Of a DNA stretch of 64,000 nt, positions 24,028 to 33,335 are shown one piece after another. Position numbers and translations under genes: made by a program. Origin of the DNA: a virus; IMG/VR virus record IMGVR_UViG_3300021963_000029, positions 1-64,000 of that record. The stretch is one strand, 5' to 3'. The notes beneath the pieces are model-generated. The model did not search any database and was not told the DNA's origin. It worked only from the letters and a program-made list of their open reading frames with translations. Numbering within the stretch: the stretch's first letter is position 1; every line of letters starts with the position of its first letter.

Positions 24028-24590
24028 AAAGGAGTTCCTGTTGCATTAACTATCTTGTAGTAAGTATACTTGAAATTAACCTCTGCAGTAAAATATCTAA
24101 TGTCAGTTTCAGTAGCATCAAATTGCAGAGTTGAAAGATATGTTGGGAACATACCATAATAAATGACTTGAGCACTAACTAAGTAATTGCTGTTTAAGAT
24201 CTGAAGAGTGCCATCAGACTCTTCATAGAATCTACCTTTGTTTAACCCTGGAACAGAGTCTGCACTTGCTTCTACTCTAAGATCATCATACTGCTCTAGA
24301 CTGTATGGAAACCCTAGACCTCTCATCCAGTTTTGAATTTCCATATAATTTTCAAGATTTTCATCTACTAAGAAACGTAGACTAAAATCTTCAAAATTCA
24401 TTTTATCCCCTGGGATGTCAATATTCTTTCCATAACGAGTTTGGATTGCTGATCCTAAAGTAATTGAGGGGATGTTTGCTGAGTTAGCAAAGAAGTCTAC
24501 TTTAGGTGCCTTTTGTAATTTAAATTTGAAACCAACAGGAGATAAAAAGTTTCTATTTCCTGGTTGGTTATCCCAAGGATTTGTTGCCAT
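24024..24590 (-). CDS. 3: gp3-like tail completion / sheath stabiliser protein
   Basis: 188 aa (T4 gp3 176). It begins MATNPWDNQPGNRNFLSPVG, then KFKLQKAPKVDFFANSANIP and LQFDATETDIRYFTAEVNFK. The fold pattern is that of tail-tube-like proteins, related in shape to gp19. In cyanophages a protein with this start lies between gp23 and uvsY and is called gp3, which caps the tail tube. It lies right after the gp23 terminator with no clear ribosome-binding site. AATAAATA is 10 bases upstream. Confidence 0.85.
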   Translation of the reverse strand: MATNPWDNQPGNRNFLSPVGFKFKLQKAPKVDFFANSANIPSITLGSAIQTRYGKNIDIPGDKMNFEDFSLRFLVDENLENYMEIQNWMRGLGFPYSLEQYDDLRVEASADSVPGLNKGRFYEESDGTLQILNSNYLVSAQVIYYGMFPTYLSTLQFDATETDIRYFTAEVNFKYTYYKIVNATGTPL

Positions 24591-24599
24591 TTTTTGAAC

Positions 24600-24607
24600 T
24601 ATTTATT
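24600..24607 (-). promoter_or_regulatory. Late-promoter-like AATAAATA before gp3
   Basis: AATAAATA on the minus strand, one mismatch to TATAAATA, between the gp23 terminator and the gp3 ATG. A start from it would give an almost leaderless message. The following bases (TTCAAAAAATG) are the same as before the 1034-aa gene at 55070. Confidence 0.35.
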
Positions 24608-24611
24608 CCAT

Positions 24612-24640
24612 AAAAAAAAGGACCCCCTGAGGGGTCCTTG
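24612..24640 (-). terminator. Rho-independent terminator after gp23
   Basis: A 7-bp stem (GGACCCC/GGGGTCC, loop of 4) at 24620-24637 is followed on the minus strand by eight Ts. It lies 17 bases after the major capsid protein stop and ends the head gene unit. Confidence 0.92.
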
Positions 24641-24656
24641 ATGAAGTGAACAAGAC

Positions 24657-26081
24657 TCACATGAGGTTGAGAACTTGTACTCTTCTGTAGTATCTGTTGG
24701 TGTTCTGTTGGATTCTTCCAAGACCTTGATCGGTACCTTCTGCAAATGGGTTTGCAACCATACCATATCTGGTCTTGAAGCCAATCTTGGGCTGGAAGGT
24801 GTCCTGACCAACTGCACGTACCATCTGGAGAGGTACATAAGGGCAGTAGAACAGACCAGCATCATAAGGATTGGTTCCTTTGTAACCAACAACATAATAC
24901 TGCTCAGCAGCAAGGTTTGCTGAGAATGGATCAATGTATACCTTGAACTTACCATTGAGAACACCAGCAAAGGTATTGCCAGTATCATCAACATTCAGGT
25001 TAGCATTGAGTGCAGGGGTGTAATCAAGCAGACCTGCCATGGTGAGTGCAGAAGCAACATCAGCAGAGCAGAGGATTACATTACCCTTCCCTCTTCTTGT
25101 TCTTTGAGCGATAGCATTAGCATCTCTCTCAAGTTGGAACAGAAGACCCTTGAACTTCTCAACTGACCATCTACCATTGGAGTCTACATCCAGGTCAAAT
25201 CTACCTGCATTAGCAACATTGGTTTGTGCACCAGCTTCAGCAACCTTATAGATGGTTCTGATGATCTCTCTGTTGATTTCAGCAAGGATTTCAGTTGAGA
25301 GAATGTTTGCTAACTCAGCTTCAGCATCCAGACCATGGATTGCTTTGAGGTCCTGAGCAAGTTCCAGGGTGTACTCAGCCTTGAGTGCTCTTGACTTTGC
25401 AGTAACTGAGAGCTTCTCAATGCTAAATGCCATCTGGTTGAACTGGTTACCAGCTGCATCACCCAGAGCTTCTGCAGCACTAGTACCCATGCCTTGACCA
25501 ACTTTGTAGTCAACACCAAGTGCACCAGCTGAGTTCAGAAGTGCAGGGTTTGAACCAGCTGCATTACCACCAAGGGCAAATCCAGTTGTACCAAAACCTA
25601 CTGATACACCACCATCAGAACCACCAGTGTAATCACCTTGAGTTAGTGATGCACCATCATTCTGAGCAGAGAATGCAGTATCAGGCTCATTGAACAGAGC
25701 TTCTGTGCCAGACTGATTGACATATCTGGTTCTCATTGCAAAGATTAGTCCAGTAGGACCATTCATTGGTTGAACACCAGCAAGATCATATGCAACTAGG
25801 TTAGGCATTGATCTTCTGATCAGTGAGATCAGAACAGGATCAAAACCAGCTACAGGACCAGCAGCAGTTGCTGAACCTGAGAAACCAGGGTTGGATGCTG
25901 ATTGGGTGTTGATGTTAGGAGCAGCCTCAGAAATAAAGGCTCTCTCTTCTCTTAAAAATCTTTCTTGGTTTTCTAGCAGTTGAGCGGTAACTGCTCTTCT
26001 GTAAGGATCCTTGATGTTATCAAGACCCTCTGCTTCCAGAAGAGGTTGCCACTTTTTCTGCAATTGTTCTGAAAGGAACAT
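24657..26081 (-). CDS. 23: gp23 major capsid protein
   Basis: 474 aa (T4 521). It starts MFLSEQLQKKWQPLLEAEGL. The propeptide ends at a gp21-type site I-S-E (50-52) before AAPN. The body contains typical gp23 stretches such as PNLVAYDLAGVQPMNGPTG, KAEYTLELAQDLKAIHGLD and CPYVPLQMVRAVGQDTFQPK. It forms the hexamers of the capsid. It follows gp22 with ACTAAATA 50 bases upstream and is closed by a strong terminator, fitting very high expression. Confidence 0.98.
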   Translation of the reverse strand: MFLSEQLQKKWQPLLEAEGLDNIKDPYRRAVTAQLLENQERFLREERAFISEAAPNINTQSASNPGFSGSATAAGPVAGFDPVLISLIRRSMPNLVAYDLAGVQPMNGPTGLIFAMRTRYVNQSGTEALFNEPDTAFSAQNDGASLTQGDYTGGSDGGVSVGFGTTGFALGGNAAGSNPALLNSAGALGVDYKVGQGMGTSAAEALGDAAGNQFNQMAFSIEKLSVTAKSRALKAEYTLELAQDLKAIHGLDAEAELANILSTEILAEINREIIRTIYKVAEAGAQTNVANAGRFDLDVDSNGRWSVEKFKGLLFQLERDANAIAQRTRRGKGNVILCSADVASALTMAGLLDYTPALNANLNVDDTGNTFAGVLNGKFKVYIDPFSANLAAEQYYVVGYKGTNPYDAGLFYCPYVPLQMVRAVGQDTFQPKIGFKTRYGMVANPFAEGTDQGLGRIQQNTNRYYRRVQVLNLM

Positions 26082-26130
26082 TTGCTTTTTCTCCTTGTTA
26101 GTCTTGTTAAAGTGTTTGTTTAACTACAAA

Positions 26131-26138
26131 TATTTAGT
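26131..26138 (-). promoter_or_regulatory. Late-promoter-like ACTAAATA before gp23
   Basis: ACTAAATA on the minus strand, in the 69-base gap between gp22 and gp23. It differs from TATAAATA at two positions but shares the TAAATA core. Confidence 0.35.
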
Positions 26139-26150
26139 ATAACCTAGAAT

Positions 26151-27308
26151 TCACTTGAATTTAGAAACTGCTCTCAGATAAGCATTCATTTGAGGTGAAT
26201 AATCCTCAACATTTTCTTGAATGAGCACTTCTTCTCTTGTGGAACCTGTTGCTCTTGGGAAATATGATTCCTTCAGAGTTTCAAGTTTTTCACGATAGTC
26301 TGTCTCACCTTCAAACTCAACACCTTCAGCAAGACCTGCAAGTTTTTCCTTCTGAGTTAAAGCTAACCCTTCAGTTACTTCATTAAAGATAGTATCACTT
26401 ACAGCCTCACTTAGTCTTTGATTTAGTAGAACATTTCTTTCGATTTGTTCGTTGAGTTTTGACTCCATTTCATCTAGTCTTTCGACCATGCCCTCTAATA
26501 CATCATATCTATCTTCAGGGATTTCTACATAATGTTCTTCAAAAAGTCCTTTTAGACCAGACATAAAGGACTCTGAGAGTTCTGATTTAATGCCATTTTC
26601 AATTTGAAGAGCATTCTCTTCAATCCATTCTTCAGCAACATACTCAAGATAGGCATCTACTCTTTGAGTAAGTTCTTCTCTGATTGTGGTAACTTCTTCT
26701 ACAAGATCATTCTTGTACTGCTCTTGCATTACTTCCATTGCAGAGATAAGTTTTGCCTTAACTGCTGCTTCAAAGATAGTTGCTGCTTTTGCAGTAAATG
26801 CTTCTGATAACTCTTCACCCTCAGAAAGGGCATTGATGTCATCAGTGTAATCTACTTCTGAGTTGACAATTTGATTCAGTTTGTCCTGAAGTGAAATGGT
26901 TTCTTCTTCAACCACTTCCTCTTCAGTTTCTACTGTTTCTACATCAGTCTCTTCTTCCTCAACCTCTTCTGACTCAAGAACAAGATCTTCCTCTTCTGCT
27001 TCAGTTTCTTCATATGACATGGCAGCTTTGTTAGCATGTTGCATAGGATCAGGACCCTTTGCACCTCTATGCTGAACATCTCTGACAGCCTTTAATCTTG
27101 CAGCAGGAGTCTTATACTTGTTTGACTCGTCATCAGGCTTTGAATTTTGGGGGGTTGGACCTCCTAGATCTTCCACTCCATTGACAAGACCTTCACCAGG
27201 AATGGTTGCTTTATGCATACCTTCCCCAGGTTTGGCACCCTTGTTTACTGCAGTGACAGATTTTTTAGTAGATACTTCCATTTCTTGTAAATCGTTACCG
27301 ACACTCAT
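26151..27308 (-). CDS. 22: gp22 prohead scaffold (core) protein
   Basis: 385 aa, longer than T4 gp22 (269). A long acidic stretch (EETEAEEEDLVLESEEVEEE, about residues 100-135) is followed by predicted coiled coils, such as MVERLDEMESKLNEQIERNV, and several (L/I)-x-E sites for gp21. The final NAYLRAVSKFK is typical of gp22. The scaffold fills the prohead and is degraded by gp21. It lies between gp21 and gp23 in the normal order and has a TATAAATA promoter 41 bases upstream. Confidence 0.95.
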   Translation of the reverse strand: MSVGNDLQEMEVSTKKSVTAVNKGAKPGEGMHKATIPGEGLVNGVEDLGGPTPQNSKPDDESNKYKTPAARLKAVRDVQHRGAKGPDPMQHANKAAMSYEETEAEEEDLVLESEEVEEEETDVETVETEEEVVEEETISLQDKLNQIVNSEVDYTDDINALSEGEELSEAFTAKAATIFEAAVKAKLISAMEVMQEQYKNDLVEEVTTIREELTQRVDAYLEYVAEEWIEENALQIENGIKSELSESFMSGLKGLFEEHYVEIPEDRYDVLEGMVERLDEMESKLNEQIERNVLLNQRLSEAVSDTIFNEVTEGLALTQKEKLAGLAEGVEFEGETDYREKLETLKESYFPRATGSTREEVLIQENVEDYSPQMNAYLRAVSKFK

Positions 27309-27348
27309 TTGTATACTCCGAATAAAAATCTTTGATTTATTCTATATT

Positions 27349-27356
27349 TATTTATA
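27349..27356 (-). promoter_or_regulatory. T4-type late promoter TATAAATA before gp22
   Basis: Exact TATAAATA on the minus strand in the 50-base gap between gp21 and gp22. The site lies in the palindrome ATTTATAAAT. Confidence 0.65.
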
Positions 27357-27358
27357 AA

Positions 27359-28009
27359 TTACAGATTTGAAAGATAATCTGCAAATAATTTGAGCTTGTT
27401 CTGCTCATTTAAACTTCTAGTTTTAGAAAGTCTTTCAATTTTATGTCTGGTATTGGATGCATTCATTTCTTTGAGAATGCCCCCATCCCAAACCCATTCT
27501 TTTCCTTCCATAATGCCTTCAACAAAAGCATCAGGTGCGGAAGGATCTGCTACAATATCTGCAGCAGTGGCAAGCATAAAGTCGTCTCCAATATACTTGA
27601 TACCATTTTTCTCAATCAAAGAACCAATTCCTCTGGAAGAAACCCCAAGTTTTACTCCTTCTCCAAGGAGTGACTTGGCAATGTTGCCCATTGGAGTATC
27701 AAGAATTTTTGCTTTACCTACAAAGTTATTTCCTTCTGATCTCAAAGAAGTAATCATATGTGAAACTCTATCCAGATTTACAGTAGGACCATCTGGGTGA
27801 CCAAGTTCTCCTAAAGCTCTTCCCTGTTTGATGAAGTTTTCAGTGTACTTGTTAACTTCTCTGGAAAGAACTTCCATAGGATAGCATCTGCCATTTCTGT
27901 TAGTAACTTCTGCTTGCAGAAATGGACCCTGAATATACAGGGTTTGTTTTCCATTTTTTTCTTCAGTAATAATTTCTACTGATTCGATTTCTTCTGTGAT
28001 GAGTTTCAT
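27359..28009 (-). CDS. 21: gp21 prohead core protease
   Basis: 216 aa (T4 212). A serine protease of the herpesvirus-assemblin-like fold: catalytic His in GELGHPDGPTV (H71) and catalytic Ser in LGVSSRGIG (S124 or S125), with EVTNRNGRCYPMEV near the N-terminus. It cleaves gp22, gp23, other head proteins and capsid-targeting peptides after (I/L)-x-E during maturation, so it would also process the three targeting-like peptides found in this window. Confidence 0.97.
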   Translation of the reverse strand: MKLITEEIESVEIITEEKNGKQTLYIQGPFLQAEVTNRNGRCYPMEVLSREVNKYTENFIKQGRALGELGHPDGPTVNLDRVSHMITSLRSEGNNFVGKAKILDTPMGNIAKSLLGEGVKLGVSSRGIGSLIEKNGIKYIGDDFMLATAADIVADPSAPDAFVEGIMEGKEWVWDGGILKEMNASNTRHKIERLSKTRSLNEQNKLKLFADYLSNL

Positions 28010-28013
28010 TTGA

Positions 28014-28553
28014 TTATGCCTGGGATGCTATTTGAACTTCTGCAACATGAAGATGTGCATTATTTGCTTCTGGAAATACTTCAATTTTTACACATCTAGC
28101 AGCAACTGCATTAGTTACAGTCAATGCTCCTCCAACTGCAGTACTGTTAAAATCAAGTACAATTGAAGAATCTGTTTTTGATAAAACTTGTGCAAAAGAA
28201 GTATTAATTCCTGTGTGCTGAGATCCAAGAATACTTACATGATCCCCAACAATAAATGGATTTCCAAAATTTTCACCAAAAGAAACAGTTGTAGTAGAAC
28301 CAGTTGTTATTCCTGAAATTTTTTGCCTTGCAACTCTTTCTTTAATAATTTCACTGGTGTTTTCTGGAATTAAAAATGAAGACTCACTACTAACACCAGC
28401 ATTATTATTTCCATCTTTAATTGCAATGTGACAACCTGCTCCAGAAGCAGTCATTCTTAGATAACCAGTTTGCAAATTAATTACTCCACTTGTAGCAATT
28501 CCATTATTGGGTGGAAGGATTGAAGTAATAGTTTGAACAATTTTTAATGCCAT
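28014..28553 (-). CDS. Unknown beta-rich protein between gp67-like gene and gp21
   Basis: 179 aa. It begins MALKIVQTITSILPPNNGIA and is rich in G, S, T, V and N with short beta strands, typical of a structural or decoration protein. T4 has the core protein gp68 at this place, but the sequence does not look like a scaffold (no charged helices), so I do not use that name. Its start overlaps the upstream 52-aa gene by one base (TAATG). A head decoration role is only an inference from position. Confidence 0.72.
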   Translation of the reverse strand: MALKIVQTITSILPPNNGIATSGVINLQTGYLRMTASGAGCHIAIKDGNNNAGVSSESSFLIPENTSEIIKERVARQKISGITTGSTTTVSFGENFGNPFIVGDHVSILGSQHTGINTSFAQVLSKTDSSIVLDFNSTAVGGALTVTNAVAARCVKIEVFPEANNAHLHVAEVQIASQA

Positions 28554-28711
28554 TATTCTTCCTCTGGGGCAAACATTGCTTGTGCGATGGGGGGTTTCAA
28601 TTCATCAATAATACTTGAAGATTTTGTGTACAAAATCTCTTTAATCTTGTCAGTTACCTCTTCTGGAGAACCTCCAGTAAGTACCATATCCATTAAATCA
28701 GCAGAATCCAT
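28553..28711 (-). CDS. gp67-like small prohead core protein, 52 aa
   Basis: Read directly from the sequence: ATG at 28709-28711, TAA at 28553-28555. The product begins MDSADLMDMVLTGGSPEEVT and ends with an acidic PEEE. It is small, acidic and helical, lying directly after gp20, where T4 has gp67 (80 aa). The identity is inferred from position and character. A TATAAATA promoter is 23 bases upstream and the next gene starts on its last base. Confidence 0.72.
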   Translation of the reverse strand: MDSADLMDMVLTGGSPEEVTDKIKEILYTKSSSIIDELKPPIAQAMFAPEEE

Positions 28712-28733
28712 AAAAATACTAGGTATATGGAAT

Positions 28734-28741
28734 TATTTATA
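28734..28741 (-). promoter_or_regulatory. T4-type late promoter TATAAATA
   Basis: Exact TATAAATA on the minus strand over the gp20 stop codon, 23 bases before the 52-aa gene. It would drive gp67-like, 179-aa and gp21 genes. Confidence 0.6.
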
Positions 28742-30392
28742 TTTCCGCACCTTTGGCATTAATTGAAGTTGCTTTATTTGCACTAGAAAGATCTGGTTCT
28801 TTAGGGTTTGCTCCTAAAGTTTCATTGCCTGCTGCCATAGGATCAAGAGGCATTCCATCTGGTCCAACTGCTGGCATCAATTTAGGATCTGGATAATCTC
28901 CATTTTTAATTTCTTTTTGGATGAGTTTATCTTCATCGACAATTTCTTGATCAGTTTGTCTCAGAATCTTTCTTCTTACATAATCTCTAGAGTAATAAGT
29001 TCCAATGTAAGGTTCAATTGCAACCATAAGATTTAGTCTCTCATTCATCAACTCAGTATCTTTGAGTTCTGAGAAGTGTCCATCATAGAGATAATCATAT
29101 TGAATATGATCACTCATTTTATCCCAATCTTCTGGAGTAATAATATTTTTTAGAATTAATTGAGTTTTCAATAAGTCATGGAAAACATTGCTGAATCTCT
29201 TTCTTAGTCTTCCTACAAACTTACCAAACATTAATTCATCTCTAAGAATCTCAGATGATCTTCCTAGATTAAATCCACCATCAGAAGCAGTTCTGGATTC
29301 TGGGACATTAAGTGCTCTGAATAGTTTCTTTTGGAAATACTGAACATCAGTCAGTTCTCCAAGATTCTGTCCACCAGGAAGAGTAGAGATCTCAGTTCCT
29401 CTACCACCTTCTCTTCTTGGAAGCCAAAAATCTTCCATCATACTCATGAACTTTTTATCATCACGCATTTCTCCAGTATTGGCATCATAAACAAGTTTAT
29501 TTCTATACCTGTTCATAACATCTCTAAGGTATTGCTCTGCTTTTACCTTAGGTAGATTGCCAACATCAATGTAGAAAATTCTTCTTTCTGGTGCTCTTGA
29601 AAGTCTGTAGATAACCAGAGCATCCTCAATCATTCTAAGTTGATTAAGTGCTTTGATTGCTTTGTGGAGATATGATAATGTAAGTTGTCTATTTCTATCT
29701 ACAAGACCTGATGTTACAAAAGTTACTGCATCTTTTGCAATTGGGATTCCTTTGTTTGCAGCAGCAGTCTTTTGAATATGTCCTTGTGGGAAGTATAGAA
29801 AATACTCTTCAATTTCAGGTTCATTAAAGTCACTTGCATCTTGTCTACTATTGTAGATTCCTGCAAAATTATCTCTTACTTTTTTTTCTTTTCTAATATA
29901 CTTAACCTTCAAAGCATCCATAAATCTAATATCCTGAATACCTTCCTCAGGATTTTTAAGATCAATTACTTTATGGTATAAGATTCTTCCATCAACATAC
30001 CAATTCTTAAAGATTTCATGTGCTTTTTTATCAAAGTCCATAAGATCTTTGATATACTTAAACTCATCTCTAATGATTTTTTTTAAACCATCACTGGCAT
30101 TTAGGTTACTAAGTTCAATTTCTACAGGAGAGTCATTTAAATCACTAACAATTGCTTCATTGATAACGTTCTCAATGGCACTATCACATTCAGGGTGAAG
30201 TGCCATTTCTCTATATCTTTTGATTAGATCATATTCATTTCTATAGACACCTTCAATATCTACATACTGCCCATAAAATCCGCTAGTTAGATAATAATCA
30301 ACCCCATCCTCGTTATTTTCGGGGACAGGGGATATAGCAGATTTAGGTAACTGGTTTTCGTCCTCAATTGAAAAACCAAAAAGTTTTGCCAT
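28737..30392 (-). CDS. 20: gp20 portal protein
   Basis: 551 aa (T4 524). Typical gp20 stretches are visible: CDSAIENVINEAIVSD, YRLSRAPERRIFYIDVGNLP, TLPGGQNLGELTDVQYFQKK and KLFRALNVPESR. The dodecameric portal starts head assembly, is the DNA channel, and joins the neck (gp13, gp14). It lies between gp19 and the core-protein gene. TCTAAATA lies 24 bases upstream. Confidence 0.98.
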   Translation of the reverse strand: MAKLFGFSIEDENQLPKSAISPVPENNEDGVDYYLTSGFYGQYVDIEGVYRNEYDLIKRYREMALHPECDSAIENVINEAIVSDLNDSPVEIELSNLNASDGLKKIIRDEFKYIKDLMDFDKKAHEIFKNWYVDGRILYHKVIDLKNPEEGIQDIRFMDALKVKYIRKEKKVRDNFAGIYNSRQDASDFNEPEIEEYFLYFPQGHIQKTAAANKGIPIAKDAVTFVTSGLVDRNRQLTLSYLHKAIKALNQLRMIEDALVIYRLSRAPERRIFYIDVGNLPKVKAEQYLRDVMNRYRNKLVYDANTGEMRDDKKFMSMMEDFWLPRREGGRGTEISTLPGGQNLGELTDVQYFQKKLFRALNVPESRTASDGGFNLGRSSEILRDELMFGKFVGRLRKRFSNVFHDLLKTQLILKNIITPEDWDKMSDHIQYDYLYDGHFSELKDTELMNERLNLMVAIEPYIGTYYSRDYVRRKILRQTDQEIVDEDKLIQKEIKNGDYPDPKLMPAVGPDGMPLDPMAAGNETLGANPKEPDLSSANKATSINAKGAEI

Positions 30393-30415
30393 TGTATAAT
30401 TTTAAACTGTAGAAG

Positions 30416-30423
30416 TATTTAGA
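30416..30423 (-). promoter_or_regulatory. Late-promoter-like TCTAAATA before gp20
   Basis: TCTAAATA on the minus strand overlapping the gp19 stop codon. One mismatch to TATAAATA. Confidence 0.4.
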
Positions 30424-31042
30424 CTACCTGAGAAGATGAGGTATTAGAGTTATCAGCAGCTTCCCACCATTGAACTTGAAGATCTACAGTGAATTCTTCA
30501 ATCTCATTTTCATTGTTGTATGAAAGATCAATTTGAGAAACACTGGTTGGGAATACTCCATGAACCACATACTTTCTTAGAACATCAATTTCTCCACCTT
30601 GAGTTCCTTTCTGGTTTAGTCCAGTGAACTGACCTCTAGAAAGTTGAGCAACTGTTACATCAGTCTGATACTCATTAGGATCAATAGTTCCACTTCCATC
30701 AGATACTTTGACAATGTAGTTCATCCATCTTTCAAAGACATTTCTCCACTTAAAGTCAATGTCATTGATGACAGTGATGGTCCAAACATCAAAGGTTCTG
30801 TCACCAGCAACTTTTAGAGTTCTTCCTCTAAAAGGAACTGGGATTTCAGTGATGGTTGATGCAGGGAGACCAGCTGCTTTAATTAGCATGTGGTCATCAG
30901 TGCTTACTGAGTCTCCAGTTGGGAAGGTAAAGTTTCCTCCTAATTCAGTACCAAAAGAAACCTCAAAGAGGTTACTTCTGGCACCGCCACCCTTCATCTG
31001 GGACTTGAATTTATCAATAGTTCTGTCGCTAAAGTTAGGCAT
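30419..31042 (-). CDS. 19: gp19 tail tube protein
   Basis: 207 aa (T4 163). It begins MPNFSDRTIDKFKSQMKGGG, has RSNLFEVSFG and KAAGLPASTITEIPVPFRGR, and the central FDVWTITVINDIDFKWRNVF typical of phage tail tubes. It builds the inner tube inside the gp18 sheath. AGGAGT lies just before the ATG. The short extra C-terminus (SNTSSSQVV) is polar and flexible. Confidence 0.96.
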   Translation of the reverse strand: MPNFSDRTIDKFKSQMKGGGARSNLFEVSFGTELGGNFTFPTGDSVSTDDHMLIKAAGLPASTITEIPVPFRGRTLKVAGDRTFDVWTITVINDIDFKWRNVFERWMNYIVKVSDGSGTIDPNEYQTDVTVAQLSRGQFTGLNQKGTQGGEIDVLRKYVVHGVFPTSVSQIDLSYNNENEIEEFTVDLQVQWWEAADNSNTSSSQVV

Positions 31043-31054
31043 TGTTTTTACTCC

Positions 31055-31062
31055 TATTTAGA
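31055..31062 (-). promoter_or_regulatory. Late-promoter-like TCTAAATA before gp19
   Basis: TCTAAATA on the minus strand running straight into the AGGAGT ribosome-binding site of gp19. Only 13 bases separate it from the ATG, so a start here would leave a very short leader. Confidence 0.3.
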
Positions 31063-33255
31063 TTAGACTGTACCTACAACTGTTTCAAAGGAGACCCCAG
31101 TTCTAGTAGCAACAAAAGTCAGACCAATGAAGTTGATGCTTCTTGCTGGTTTGACATAGATATCAGCAATAAATTCATTTCTATCAATAACATCTGGAGT
31201 GTTATTAGTTTCATCACAAACCAGGAGGAAGTCAGTAATTCCTCTCTTCACTTGTACATCTCTTAGATATGGTTCAACAATGTTGATGAAGTTTGCTCTA
31301 GTTGCTGCATCATTGAATTCAAAGAGTTGTGCATCAGCAGCACCCTTGATTGCTTGTTCAATAGTAATGAACAGTCTTCTAACATTGATTCTGTCAAATG
31401 CAGACTGGAATGATAGTGCAGTTTTGTCACCAAATAGAATGAAACCTGAACCAGGAGAAGAAATGATTGGGTTAACTCTTTGTGAATAGAGTTGATCTCT
31501 ATCTGCTTGTGCTGGATTGTATGCAAGTTTGATTGCAAACTTGAGACTTCCTCTAGTCTTTCCAGCAGGGGAATACCATGGGAACTGATTAATATCAGTT
31601 CTTACACATAGACCAGCAACATCTGCTGAACATGGCATGTAGATAAACTGCTGATTGAATCTATCATAGATGTATTGGTATCCACTATCAAATACAGCAT
31701 ATGAGGATGAAGTTAGTGGACTGAAGAATGATAGAACATTGTCTAGTTGTTGTGCCTCAGAGGCAACATTAACAACTCCTTCTCTGTATGGTGAGATGAA
31801 TGCCACACAATCTTTTCTAGTCTCAGCAATGCTGATTAGTTTATTTGCTTTTGCTTGCTCAATTTCTTTACCACCTGAAGCACTACCTTGGAGAAGATAA
31901 TTGATTGAAACTGCAGCATCATTAGAGAACTTATCATATGCCTCTACAATATTTGAGAGGGTTACTGCAAATCCACCAATGTTGGTTGCACCACCAGTAG
32001 GAGTGCTATAATCCTTTCCTCCAGTTAGGGAGTATGATTTGTTGCCAATTGAATTGAATGTGGTGTTCTCTGCATTGACTCCCCAAATGCCTGAGGACTC
32101 TGATTGAAGTGTATAACCTGAAGTAAACTTAACTGATACTGGATCCACACCCCAATATGCATCAGTGGAATCCCCAGGAGATTTTCCTGCATAAATGTAT
32201 GCTGAATTTACAGCAATATAATCTTTGTAGTATACTGAAGTTGATGGAGATACTTTAGTATCAAGTGCCTTAGATAGATTTACAAACTTCTCAAGAATTG
32301 TTTGTGGAGTTCCTGAGATGTTGTTTGACTTCTTGCTATCAATAACAACCACATGCATAGCATCATTGCCACCATTTCTATCAGTGACATAAGCATTTGC
32401 AGTTGGTTTAGGAGCAATGCTTCTCCAAGATACAGTTACAGAATCTCCTCTTGCAGTATCAAGAATATTTTGACTGTTGTACCAATCTTCTACTGCAGTA
32501 GGTGAAACTGTTGAAGTGGTTACTCCAGCATTAGTTTTTACTGTAACTGCTGCAGAAGTAACTCCTGCTCCTACTCTAAATGCATAAGCACCATTTTCTG
32601 TGTAATCTTGAGAGGATGCTGTTCCATTTAATACTTTTCCTGTAACTCTTACATAAGCTACAGATGCTCCAAGACCAGTGATTACTCCTTCAATGTACCC
32701 TGTTGGGGTTGAAGTTGTTCCAACACCAGCAATGGTTCCTGTAACTGCTTGAGTTACAGCATATCCAACTGCAAGGTTGGTTGTGTTAATTCCTGACAGA
32801 TTTTGATCTGCAAAGTGGTCAATAACACATACTTTTAAATCTTCTGCCCAATAACCTGGGTTCTTTGCAGCAAAGTACCAAGTGGTATCATCTGCATGAT
32901 CTTCTTGGTAATCTTCAAAGTTTTGTACAGTAAGATCTGTTAATGCTGAAACTCCAGCACCAGCATTAGCATTTCTTAAGTTATCTCCTGGGGCTCTTAC
33001 AACTCTTAAGCTGCCACCATAGGAGAGGAAGTTAGATGCAGAATACCAATACTCATAATGGTAGTTGTTGAGTGATGGTGTTCCAAAAGTTCTTTTTAAT
33101 TCATCTTCAGTCCTGATAGTAACAATCTGATTTACAGGACCTTTTGCAAAAGGAGCGGCGATACCTGCTGCTAAAGAAGTGGTATTCTGGATCCCACCCC
33201 TTGTTAGGTCTACCTCTCTTACATTGATACCTGGAGATGCTAAGCGTAACGCCAT
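31063..33255 (-). CDS. 18: gp18 tail sheath protein
   Basis: 730 aa (T4 659). It begins MALRLASPGINVREVDLTRG, the usual sheath N-terminus that reaches the neighbouring subunit. The middle holds variable beta-rich insertions (about 130-430). The conserved C-terminal core contains FPWYSPAGKTRGSLKFAIKL, INVRRLFITIEQAIKGAAD and INFIGLTFVATRTGVSFE. It is the contractile sheath. TATAAATA is 35 bases upstream. Confidence 0.97.
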   Translation of the reverse strand: MALRLASPGINVREVDLTRGGIQNTTSLAAGIAAPFAKGPVNQIVTIRTEDELKRTFGTPSLNNYHYEYWYSASNFLSYGGSLRVVRAPGDNLRNANAGAGVSALTDLTVQNFEDYQEDHADDTTWYFAAKNPGYWAEDLKVCVIDHFADQNLSGINTTNLAVGYAVTQAVTGTIAGVGTTSTPTGYIEGVITGLGASVAYVRVTGKVLNGTASSQDYTENGAYAFRVGAGVTSAAVTVKTNAGVTTSTVSPTAVEDWYNSQNILDTARGDSVTVSWRSIAPKPTANAYVTDRNGGNDAMHVVVIDSKKSNNISGTPQTILEKFVNLSKALDTKVSPSTSVYYKDYIAVNSAYIYAGKSPGDSTDAYWGVDPVSVKFTSGYTLQSESSGIWGVNAENTTFNSIGNKSYSLTGGKDYSTPTGGATNIGGFAVTLSNIVEAYDKFSNDAAVSINYLLQGSASGGKEIEQAKANKLISIAETRKDCVAFISPYREGVVNVASEAQQLDNVLSFFSPLTSSSYAVFDSGYQYIYDRFNQQFIYMPCSADVAGLCVRTDINQFPWYSPAGKTRGSLKFAIKLAYNPAQADRDQLYSQRVNPIISSPGSGFILFGDKTALSFQSAFDRINVRRLFITIEQAIKGAADAQLFEFNDAATRANFINIVEPYLRDVQVKRGITDFLLVCDETNNTPDVIDRNEFIADIYVKPARSINFIGLTFVATRTGVSFETVVGTV

Positions 33256-33289
33256 TTTGACTCCTCTAGTGCTTCATTTGCTCTAAATG

Positions 33290-33297
33290 TATTTATA
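33290..33297 (-). promoter_or_regulatory. T4-type late promoter TATAAATA before gp18
   Basis: Exact TATAAATA on the minus strand in the 80-base gap upstream of gp18. Confidence 0.65.
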
Positions 33298-33335
33298 ATT
33301 TGCAACTTTTTTGGTGGGGAAACAGTGCATGAACA

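Noticed and set aside
24599-24994. Minus-strand frame of 131 codons overlapping the gp23 3' end
   Set aside because: It is another frame of the major capsid gene and contains the terminator.
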